From Rana temporaria (lineage: Eukaryota; Chordata; Amphibia; Anura; Ranidae), in the NCBI RefSeq assembly GCF_905171775.1, contig NC_053495.1, positions 112,540,614 to 112,604,613 on the forward strand: DNA of 64,000 nt, written 5' to 3'. Positions within the stretch are counted from its first letter, which is position 1. Each line of letters starts with the position of its first letter. Position numbers and translations under genes: made by a program. A model generated the notes under the pieces. The model did not search any database and was not told the origin of the DNA. It was given only the letters and a program-made list of their open reading frames with translations. Below, in pieces: positions 56,015 to 64,000 of the stretch.

Positions 56015-57390
56015 CCGAGTGTGTCACTTGCCACGTCACTTGCCACAAGTTGCGGATTGTCACTTGCCACAAGTTGCGGATTGTCACTTGCCACGTCACC
56101 TGCCACAAGTTGCTGATTGTTACTTGCCACATCACCTGCCACACGTTGTGGATTGTCACTTGCCACGTCACCTGCCACAAGTTGCATATTATCTCTTTCA
56201 CGTCACCTGCCACACATTGCAGATTGTCCCTTTCACGTCACCTGCCACAAGTTGCAGATTGTCCTTTTCACGTCACCTGCCACAAGTTGCAGATTGTCAC
56301 TTGCCACATCACCTGCCACACGTTGCGGATTGTCACTTGCCACAAGTTGCAGATTGTTACTTGCCACATCACCTGCCACACGTTGCGGATTGTCACTTGC
56401 CACGTCACCTGCCACAAGTTGCGGATTGTTACTTGCCACATCACCTGCCACATGTTGCGGATTGTCACTTGCCACGTCACCTGCCACACGTTGCAGATTG
56501 TCACTTGCCACGTCACCTGCCACAAGTTGCAGATTGTCACTTGCCACGTCACCTGCCACAAGTTGCGGATTGTTACTTGCCACATCACCTGCCACATGTT
56601 GCGGATTGTCACTTGCCACGTCACCTGCCACAAGTTGCGGATTGTCACTTGCCACATCACCTGCCACACATTGCGGATTGTCACTTGCCACGTCACTTGC
56701 CACATCACCTGCCACAAGTTGCAGATTGTCCCTTTCATGTCAGGTGCCAAAAGTTGCGGATTGTCACTTACTACATCACCTGCCACACATTTGGGATTAT
56801 TCCTTTCATGTCAGGTGCCAAAAGTTGCGGATTGTCACTTACCACATCACCTGCCACACATTGTGGATTGTCACTTGCCACATCACCTGCCACACGTTGC
56901 GGATTGTCACTTGCCACAAGTTGCGGATTGTCACTTGCCACATCACCTGCCACAAGTTGCAGATTGTCCCTTTCATGTCACCTGCCACAAGTTGCGGATT
57001 GTCACTTACTACATCACCTGCCACACATTGTGGATTGTCCCTTTCATGTCACCTGCCACAAGTTGCGGATTGTCACTTACCACATCACCTGCCACACATT
57101 GTGGATTGCCACTTGCCACGTCACCTGCCACAAGTTGCGGATTGTCACTTACCACATCACCTGCCACACATTGTGGATTGCCACGTCACCTGCCACAAGT
57201 TGCGGATTGTCACTTGCCACGTCACCTGCCACATGTTGCGGATTGTCACTTGCCATGTCACCTGCCACTTGTTGCTGATTGTCACTTGCCACAATTTGTA
57301 GAATGTCTCTTGCCTGCCACCAGATGCAGATTGTCACTTGCCACCTCACCTGCCACACCTTGCGGATTGTCACTTGCTAAGGTGGTGTTT
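56015..57390. repeat. 36-bp tandem array, TCACTTGCCACGTCACCTGC.. family (array 2)
   Basis: About 38 units. The consensus is three 12-mers: TCACTTGCCACG, TCACCTGCCACA, AGTTGCGGATTG. Units vary (CACATCACC, ACGTTGCGG, CCCTTTCACGTC; a TTTCATGTCAGGTGCCAAAA variant near 56735 and 56805). Some units lack one 12-mer. Frames on both strands stay open for up to 458 codons because 36 is a multiple of three; these are not genes. Its first two 12-mers match array 1, 8 kb to the left. Confidence 0.95.
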
Positions 57391-58197
57391 TTCTTGTCAG
57401 AGTCAGGTAGCAGAGAGATGATGTAATCTCCCTGCTGCCTGCACAGTGAGGGCGAAAATTACTGCCGGTATGCAAGGCGGGCACGGGCGGTGAGAGATGA
57501 TGTCATCTCTCTGCTCCCCCGGCCGCTGGCTTATTGATTGGCCAGCCACCCACACACCCACAGAGCCGACCAGCTGACCGCCCACTCTCTGACTCTCACT
57601 CGCTGCTAAACCGCCCGCTCAGACTCTCTGGTGCCAAATTCCGCAACTAAAACTAATTTCTCTCGGGAGTGGCAATTTCCCTGCGTCCGCCTATTGAACA
57701 CGGCCAAATTACAGTACCTATAAATCTCCATAGGCAACACTTTTAAAGTCTTTACAGTTACCAGTTTCGAGTTACAAAGGAGGTCTGGTGCTAGAATGAT
57801 TGCTCTCACTATGTTTGCGGCGATACGTTACATGTGTGGTGCTATTGGCATTTATTTATTTTTCCTTTTGTCATTTTTTCAACTTTTTTTTTTTGATCAA
57901 CTTTATTGCTGTTAAAATGGCATTACAAAGGCATGAACAACATCCCTTGTAATAGCATGGGCCGTGACAGTTCCTCTTTTATGGAGAGATCTGGGGTCTA
58001 TTAGACATCAAATCTGTCCTCTGGCCTCCAATGGAGCCAATCAGTCTGATTGGTAATGGCCAGGTAACCAAAGAGCCAGAACAGGAAGTGACTAAACCCT
58101 CGCTCCTTTTTTCTGACGTCACAAGGTAAGAGGAATAAGATCAGTTCCTCTCACTGTGTGCCTAGAGCTGGATGCCACCAGTTGCATCCTTACTGGG
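57391..58197. other. Unassigned, repeat-like sequence
   Basis: Includes a GC-rich stretch (57450-57640) and T-rich runs followed by GATCAACTTTATTGCTGTTA near 57895, which could be a minus-strand retroelement tail. An inverted pair AGAGATGATGTAATCTC / GAGAGATGATGTCATCTCTC is at 57414-57510. No gene. Confidence 0.35.
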
Positions 58198-58235
58198 TTG
58201 CACACTCACACAGGAGAGCCTGTGTGAGTGTGCAA
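58198..58235. repeat. Perfect 17-bp hairpin
   Basis: TTGCACACTCACACAGG, loop AGAG, then CCTGTGTGAGTGTGCAA. It sits about 50 bp before the L1 breakpoint, next to TATG and CA repeats. Confidence 0.9.
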
Positions 58236-58284
58236 TTATGTATGTATGTATATGCAAGTATTATATATACACACACACACAGGT

Positions 58285-59828
58285 TTGGGGATTAGTGAGA
58301 GGTTCGCCAAAAGCATCTCCTCAGGGAAGTTGTTTCCCATAAGAATGTGATTGAAAAGATTAGTTAGGTTGGGAGATAGAAGGGGGGAGAATTTTTTATA
58401 GTAGGAGGATGTGAATCCATCCGGGCCAGGGGTCGTGGACGTTTTGAGTGTTTTAATGATCTGAGAGATCTCCTCTGTAGTACAGGGCCTATTTAGAGAG
58501 TCTATTTGGTTTTGATTCAAGGAAGGGAGATGGAGGCTATCCAACCAAGCTTTGGATTGGGGATTTGGTCTACCACCTGAATCAGAAAGTAGATCCTTGT
58601 AAAATGATGTGAAATTTTTAAGACCTCTTGGGGGTGTGAGATGAGGTTTCCATTATTGTCTCTCAATTTGTATATATGGGTAGGGTTACCATCCTGTTTT
58701 AGTTTTCTGGCAAACATGGTTGATGGGGAATTACTGTGCAGTAAAAATTTGGCTTTAGAGAATCTTAAGGACCTTTCAGTGTTAGCAGATAGGATTAGGT
58801 CGAGATCTCGACGTTTCGCTTGTATTTGATCAGTAATGTCTTGGGATGTAGAATGTTGCAGTTTTTGGTATAGCTGGTTCAAATCATTTGTTAGAGTTTT
58901 GATTCCCGCTAGTCTCTCCTTATTCTTGGCCGCCGCAATTTGGATAATATGGCCCCTCAGGACCGCTTTATGAGCAACCCAAAGAGAGGTAGGTGGGGTG
59001 TGTTCATTAATGTTCTCTGAGAAGTAATTCTCGATATGGTTAATGACCAAGTTCTTAATGCTAGGGTCTGTTAGAAGCGAGTCATTAAGACGCCAATTGT
59101 ATATAGAGGGGACAAGACCTATGTGAGATGTGTCAAAAGAGGAGATGTCGTGATCTGACCAAGGGCATGGATGTATATGTGCCTGTGATGAGTTGGCCAG
59201 CAGAATTGGGGTGCAAAATATGTAATCCAACCTGGCGTAGCAGTCGTGAGGATGTGAGTAGTGTGTATAAGATTTGATGCCCGTGTTATGTGCTCTCCAA
59301 GAATCGATGAGCTGAAATTTGTTAATGAGTTTATTAATTGATTTAGAGAATGCTTTAGAGGTGGGGGAAACCTTGCTCCTGTCTAGGGCAGGGTGTGCAG
59401 CTAGGTTGAAATCTCCACCTAAAATGACATGGGGGGCTTGGAGTCTATCTAGTGTGTCGAAGAATTTGGAGAAGAAAGTTGTTTGTGCGTCGTTTGGAGC
59501 ATAAACCGATGCAATTGTGATTGCTCTGTTGTTGATGGTGCCCTTGAGAATAATGAAACGGCTATCTGGATCCTTAAAAACGTGTTGAATGTCAGACAAC
59601 CGAGTTTTTAATAAATATCGCTACACCTCTGGTTTTATTAGTGAAGGTTGTGTAGTAGTGTTGATTATATGACCTATTAAAGAAGGTGGGGTGTTTAGAA
59701 GTGGCAAAATGGGTTTCCTGAAGTAGGATAATGTCCGCTCCTAGTCTTTTGTAATGTTGGAATGCTTTTTTCCTTTTGTGGGGGGAGTTAAAACCTTGTG
59801 TGTTATGGGATACAATTCTAAGACCCAT
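58285..59828 (-). pseudogene. L1-clade ORF2, 5' half (endonuclease and start of RT)
   Basis: Minus strand. ATG at 59826-59828 begins MGLRIVSHNTQGFNSPHKRK, the endonuclease start; LLQETHF follows. One frameshift near 59598 leads to 59599-58517 with VYAPNDAQTTFF, ILGGDFNLAAHPALDRS, RLDYIFCTP and WSDHDISS. A second frame change near 58540 leads to TTPGPDGFTSSYYKKFSPLL and NLSLIPKP, the RT entry, where it ends abruptly at a CA repeat (58268-58282). The catalytic palm is missing here. Two frameshifts and the truncation make it inactive. Confidence 0.9.
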
Positions 59829-61186
59829 GGAAAATTATTACAGGAAATATCAACTGAAAACATATCTTCGTTGTATACAACCATGGGGGAAGGCCACAGT
59901 CCCAGCCGAGCCCAAAGATGGACTCCATCAGGAGTGCGGCCCATTGCCCCGAGTATATCGAAAACCACCTAGAACAATCAAGGACACTGATGAGCAAAGT
60001 ACCATATAGAGAACTGAAGCAACAATAGCAATATAATGCAAGGAGATATATGTCTTGTAAATAGTAAATCATGTTGAACAAAAAATAGTTTTTGCAAGCC
60101 TCTAAAGGGCGTATCATAGATCTATTGAGAAACTTACAACATATGGGGACAGAAAAGGTTCTGTCACTAAAACAAATGCCAAAAAGGAACATAAGGAAGG
60201 ACAAAAAGTCCTTATCCCAACAGCCAAAACGGGGGACACCCCATAGCGGGATGGGGTATCAGCCGGGTGTAGCTGTAGGGGTGGGGTCAATCTAGCGGTG
60301 GCGGATGCGTCGGGCATTTTGATATCTTGTGATTAGTGCCATATGATTAAACTATAAGTGTTATAAAGGGGGTGCCTAGTACATCATCTTATGTTAAAGA
60401 AAATGGAGTATAAGTTTCATAAAATATAGTTGCATTAGAACAAGGGAAACATACTAAGACTCAGCTCAAAAGTCACAATAAATTCTCAGGTAACCTTAGC
60501 AACGCTTCTGCCAATGAATATATACAACAACCAGACCTGAGGTGGAGATTATAAATTTCTGTCTCTATGTGGATTCAAACAGCTTAAACAAGCTGAATAC
60601 AAATCTGAGGAACCATCAGAGGAGACAGTCGGTATGCTGGAAGATATATCTGATGAACTTCAATTGTCTCTTGTGAACAGCGCCATCTGGTGGGAAAAAA
60701 AAAACTTCAAAACAACAGGCAACTAAAAAAGAGGCAAAAAAACATGAATCGGCCTCCGTCCTTAGGCTCTAAATTGTTGGAAGGTACCATGACCATTGTA
60801 GTCCAAGGCGCCATTATTGCAGGGAGAGAAGAAAACTTCTCTGGGTCCCCAGGTCATATCTGAAAGAAGTAGTGGAGCATATTGTTGAGGGTTTGGGTGT
60901 GATAGGGAGGTGGAGTTGAGGGGCTAAGGCCATCAGATCCAATTATATGAACAGTTCTTTGCTCCCCATCATGTCGAGTACCTGTATAGGTGTCTATGTT
61001 CTTTCACCCTCATATGGAACCGTGTAGTCCAAACAAAATGGGTTTGAAAAGTTCCCAGGGGGATAGGTGCTGTGCTGGAAACAGCGTCTGAGAAATCAAA
61101 AAATCAAGGAATCAAAAATGACTCATGTGAGCGGCGCTATCAAAATGTAGATTTAGATGTTGAGTATTGCATCATACATGGTAGAG
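59829..61186 (-). other. L1 inter-ORF region, 1.36 kb, with a second ORF1 3' end
   Basis: Unusually long for an inter-ORF spacer. Minus-strand translation of about 61030-60780 gives stop-containing sequence similar to the ORF1 C-terminus (MMGSKELFI, then QLHLPITPKPSTICSTTS) beside the intact VIEGKELLIKLGLLAQEPQI. So a degraded duplicate of the ORF1 end lies between ORF1 and ORF2. The rest has no recognised content. Confidence 0.7.
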
Positions 61187-62233
61187 TTAGAAGCGTTGGT
61201 TCTGCAGGGAATGGATTAATCTTCTTTGATCCCTCGTACTGCGTCTGGAAGACGGGGTGGACCATATTGGGGAGGACCTGGGTGTAGTAGGAGGGCGTAT
61301 TTGAGGTTCTTGAGCCAGAAGGCCCAATTTTATGAGCAGCTCTTTACCCTCAATCACATTGTATACTGTGTATGTGGATCCGTTATGTGGGATCGTCAAT
61401 TTAAATGGAAATACCCATCTATACTTGATTCTGGCCGCCTGCAATACGTTTGTAACCTCCTTCATCCTGCGCCTCCTATCCAGGGTAGCAGGGGATATGT
61501 CTGGGTATATTTGAATCCTCTTACCCTCCATTGTAAGGTTAGGTGTATTCCTAGAGGCGCGCATAATGTCTTCTTTTACCAGAAAGTCTCTCATATGCAT
61601 GATGATGTCTCTGGGGGGGTTGTCAGAAGGGGTTTTAGGACGGAGCGCCCTATGTATCCTGTCACATGAGAAGGCAGATGGGGGTCTATCTGGCAGGAGG
61701 CCATGGAAAAACCTTGTGACTGCAGGCATTAGGTCTATGACTGTTTCAGGGACTCCGCGCAGCCTAATGTTATGGCGGCGGTTTCTGTTGTCAAGGTCCT
61801 CGACCTGCGCCTGCATAAACGCAAAGTTGTCGGCCAGATTTTCAAAATCTTTTCTAAGGTCGTTGTGGGCTAGGTAAAGCTCATCATGCTTTGTCTCTAG
61901 TAAGTCTGTACGGTTTCCAATATTAGCTATCTCCTGCGACAGGGCTGCTGTTGAGCTATGAACCTCCTTTTCTATTTTATCAACCAGCTTGTTGAAAATG
62001 TTGGTCAGACTGTCATCCAGGTCTGCCTTGGATAGCGGGGTCTCGTACTCACTGTTCTGATGTGCAGATGGGTCCGGTGAGGGAGAGGAATCCCCGCAGG
62101 CTTGTGCCTGTATTCCCACGTGCTGTCCGGCACCATCTTGGGACACCTTGCTGTGTCTTTGCTCCATGTCAATGAGGAAGTTCGTTAGGCAGTGGCTAGA
62201 GCGCCGATTCCCCTTCTTCCTCGCTGATGGCAT
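61187..62233 (-). CDS. L1 ORF1p-like RNA-binding protein, intact 348 codons
   Basis: Uninterrupted minus-strand frame, MPSARKKGNRRSSHCLTNFL to LIHSLQNQRF. It has a basic N-terminus, a Ser/Pro-rich linker, a coiled-coil region (about 70-150; LSQEIANIGNRTDLLETKHD) followed by the junction RNRRHNIRLRGVPE that opens the RRM domain (about 152-235), and a C-terminal domain with VKEDIMRASRN, IQIYPDISPATLDRRRRMKE and RWVFPFKLTI. This is the L1 ORF1p order; such proteins trimerise and bind L1 RNA. The open frame suggests a young insertion, in contrast to the frameshifted ORF2. Upstream to about 62390 is probable 5'UTR with CpG-rich GCGCCGCGCATGCGCC. Confidence 0.9.
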   Translation of the reverse strand: MPSARKKGNRRSSHCLTNFLIDMEQRHSKVSQDGAGQHVGIQAQACGDSSPSPDPSAHQNSEYETPLSKADLDDSLTNIFNKLVDKIEKEVHSSTAALSQEIANIGNRTDLLETKHDELYLAHNDLRKDFENLADNFAFMQAQVEDLDNRNRRHNIRLRGVPETVIDLMPAVTRFFHGLLPDRPPSAFSCDRIHRALRPKTPSDNPPRDIIMHMRDFLVKEDIMRASRNTPNLTMEGKRIQIYPDISPATLDRRRRMKEVTNVLQAARIKYRWVFPFKLTIPHNGSTYTVYNVIEGKELLIKLGLLAQEPQIRPPTTPRSSPIWSTPSSRRSTRDQRRLIHSLQNQRF

Positions 62234-62390
62234 GCACCGAGTGTTCCCTCAGGGATATTGCGTGAAATCGCCGCTGAAAAAGCTGTTTAGCCCTGGGTAA
62301 TCCGCCCGATGGGTCCGAGACCGACGGAGCTTGGCTCAGGCGAGTCTTCCCAGCATCGCGCCGCGCATGCGCCCTCAACATTTTTTATTA
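62234..62390 (-). promoter_or_regulatory. Probable L1 5'UTR / promoter
   Basis: CpG-rich sequence just upstream of ORF1, ending near TTTTTTATTATGTGAACCC at 62383-62401. Full-length L1s start transcription at their 5' edge; the exact edge is not defined here. Confidence 0.4.
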
Positions 62391-64000
62391 TGTGAACCCA
62401 TTTACAAAATGAAAAGCCTTCTGTGAATGGACAGTGGAAGGGAGGCACAGGCAGAGCTGCTGCTGTGTGAGAAGATAAATAAAAAGGTGGTACTCTTGCT
62501 CTGTCAGCTAGAACTTGGTAACTTAAATAGGCAATCTACTGCGGCAGTTCAGCTGATCCGTAGCAGATAAATGGGAAGTGTAAAAATGCTGTAAGATGAC
62601 TAGTAAAAAATACCTAAGTGACTAAATATCTTCAATTTAAAGTGCAAATAACATTAATGTGCAAATGATCCACAAATAAAATGATGAAACGGAGGACTCA
62701 CAAACATGATAAATAAATATAGAGTGAATTGAGCAAAAAAAAGGCAAATAGTCAAAACAGTGCAATATAATAAACAGTGCAAAATGATAAATGTCCAGCC
62801 TAGGTCAGCCTAGACTCAAAAAATAAAAAAATAAAAAGTGAAAATGCATATGTAGCAAGGTGTTACCATTGCATACATCTTAACAGACTGCAATTTGTGT
62901 TGAATAGACATTTGGCTCCCTTCAGGCCCCGTTTATGCTAGACTATTAAAGCTTGTTTGGTTTGGTTATTCATGGATAAGGCGTTATGGGCATTGTGGTA
63001 TCAGAGACAAAGACCATACTGACGTGGGCAGAACTGAGACTACATTACACACAAGTCCGCTGTACTGCCAAAATGCAATGCGCCACGCACAGCCTGATGG
63101 GAGGACTTATTTAGGGCAAGCGCGGACTCTGCCCGCTCTCTCAGGATGCCACCTTCCAGCCAGCAGGAGGCCTGCGTTGAGGCCTGCTGTAAGTGCGACT
63201 AGGTCTGAGAAGCCTGGGCCTACCCTTGGAGAGGACGGATTGCCTAGACTGATCACATCGGAGTCACCTCTTCACCAGTATCCAGTGAGCGGCCGTGCGG
63301 AGGACCAGGGGCCCCACGCTACAGAAAGACTGATTGGAAGGTTCCAGACTGAGGAAAACCAGCAAAGCGAGGCCTCATGTGGTGAGCGGGCACTTGCCCA
63401 TCAACATAGTTAACTGACTCGTAGGAGTGTGGCTTCCATAGAATTCATTTGTACTTGTTGGCGTCTGCAGCACCGCAAGTAGGGACACATGGCCTTCTGA
63501 GAGCGAAATGCCTTTTCAGGAAACTAGCACTCAGTTTACCTCTGCCCATTGAACATAAAGTGTTTTCTTTCTTCCACCCTGTTTATTGAAATACAAATAT
63601 ATAAGTGCACCAAGTGAGCTTGCCGAAGATTTACTGGCTCTTAAAGGAACAGCTAGCCGTTTCCTATTTCCGCAGGGGGTTACTACAGAACACGCATCAG
63701 TTGAACTGTCCACTAGGGGGAGCCATACAGTTGGGAGTCTGTGTCTGATATGACTGTTTACTTCACATTGTGCTTTTTGCTGTTTTTATGTGAGACCTGG
63801 TGGAGAGGTGCCCCAGTGCTGGCATTTTTGCATTGAGAGATTCCTCCACCATACTCTCATTCAGGTCAAGTTATTTGGATCTGATTACAGGGATATTCTG
63901 AGCCAGCTGTATTCCATTGATTCTCACAGGGAGTTGTATGTATTCAATGTTCTTTGCATAACCGTTATTTTATTCTTCTGCCAAGTAAACATTTTACCAC
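62391..64000. other. Unassigned 3' end of window
   Basis: No splice-bounded exon, RT or transposase motif, or complete inverted repeat found. An A-rich region at 62590-62840 has phrases such as GTGCAAATAACATTAATGTG and CACAAATAAAATGATGA that look like old repeat. A frame at 63024-63413 (129 codons) has no recognised homology and no supporting signals. Confidence 0.35.

Noticed and set aside
56015..57390. Resemblance to a CRISPR array (36-bp repeats)
   Set aside because: There are no unique spacers; the whole period is repeated with no intervening variable sequence, in a vertebrate genome.
55977..57426. Overlapping open frames of 390-458 codons, rich in TCHVTCHKLRIV-like repeats, on both strands
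   Set aside because: They follow from a 36-bp tandem repeat whose unit is a multiple of three and lacks stops in several phases; no start context, domain or splice signals.
63024..63413. 129-codon plus-strand frame as a gene
   Set aside because: No recognisable homology, no splice or promoter signals, and its length is plausible by chance in GC-richer sequence.

Overview
This is vertebrate nuclear DNA, almost certainly from a frog. The basis is one spliced gene whose 358-residue product has the length, exon plan and residues expected of amphibian Wnt8 (wnt8a). It lies in sequence dominated by amphibian-type transposons: CR1, L2 and L1 retrotransposons, Tc1/mariner, hAT, pogo/Tigger and TTAA-flanked elements, and many palindromic miniature elements (MITEs). 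The wide introns, (TA)n tracts, nested insertions and kilobase minisatellites suggest a large-genome, neobatrachian (perhaps ranid) frog; that placement is inference.

Layout. 1-2.8 kb: decayed CR1 LINE on the minus strand, split by two MITEs. 2.8-9.5 kb: AT-rich sequence, a 276-bp tandem duplication, and TTAA-flanked and GTACACAC-type elements. 9.5-11.9 kb: a dead Tc1 element between inverted arms. 12.6-21.3 kb: wnt8a on the plus strand, six exons. Intron 4 holds a hairpin MITE. The 4.9-kb intron 5 holds a nested stack (inverted-repeat element, then an insertion, then a MITE, then a TTAA element) plus a tRNA-headed SINE. 21.7-25.3 kb: an L1 remnant split by an L2. 25.3-27 kb: a foldback made of Tc1 sequence. 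28-32.2 kb: more foldbacks and a second dead Tc1 with nested MITEs. 32.4-34.1 kb: two degenerate tandem arrays. 34.1-37.3 kb: the most single-copy-looking stretch, with a possible conserved block. 37.3-42 kb: MITEs and one weak exon candidate. 42.5-44.4 kb: dead Tigger-like transposase. 46.2-47.2 kb: probable solo LTR. 47.4-48.1 and 56.0-57.4 kb: two arrays of a 36-bp repeat. 50.1-52.2 kb: 3' half of an L1. 52.2-55.8 kb: hAT element with an uninterrupted 900-codon transposase. 58.3-62.4 kb: 5' half of an L1 with an intact ORF1 reading frame.

Only wnt8a is a confidently recognised host gene. It encodes a secreted lipid-modified Wnt ligand; in frogs and fish Wnt8 drives ventrolateral mesoderm and posterior patterning. 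Everything else recognised is mobile or tandem-repeat DNA. Coding-capable mobile ORFs are the hAT transposase (52549-55251) and L1 ORF1p (61187-62233). The other transposase and RT genes carry stops, frameshifts or truncations.

I did not find a clearly new biological system. The most rewarding items are the intact hAT with a possible 85-nt 5'UTR intron, the L1 with a duplicated ORF1 3' end, the Tc1-derived foldback, the solo LTR with clean 4-bp duplications, and the two possible conserved or exonic blocks at 36.5 and 40.2 kb. Coordinates of repeats were read by eye and may be off by a few bases; unaligned family names are inference.
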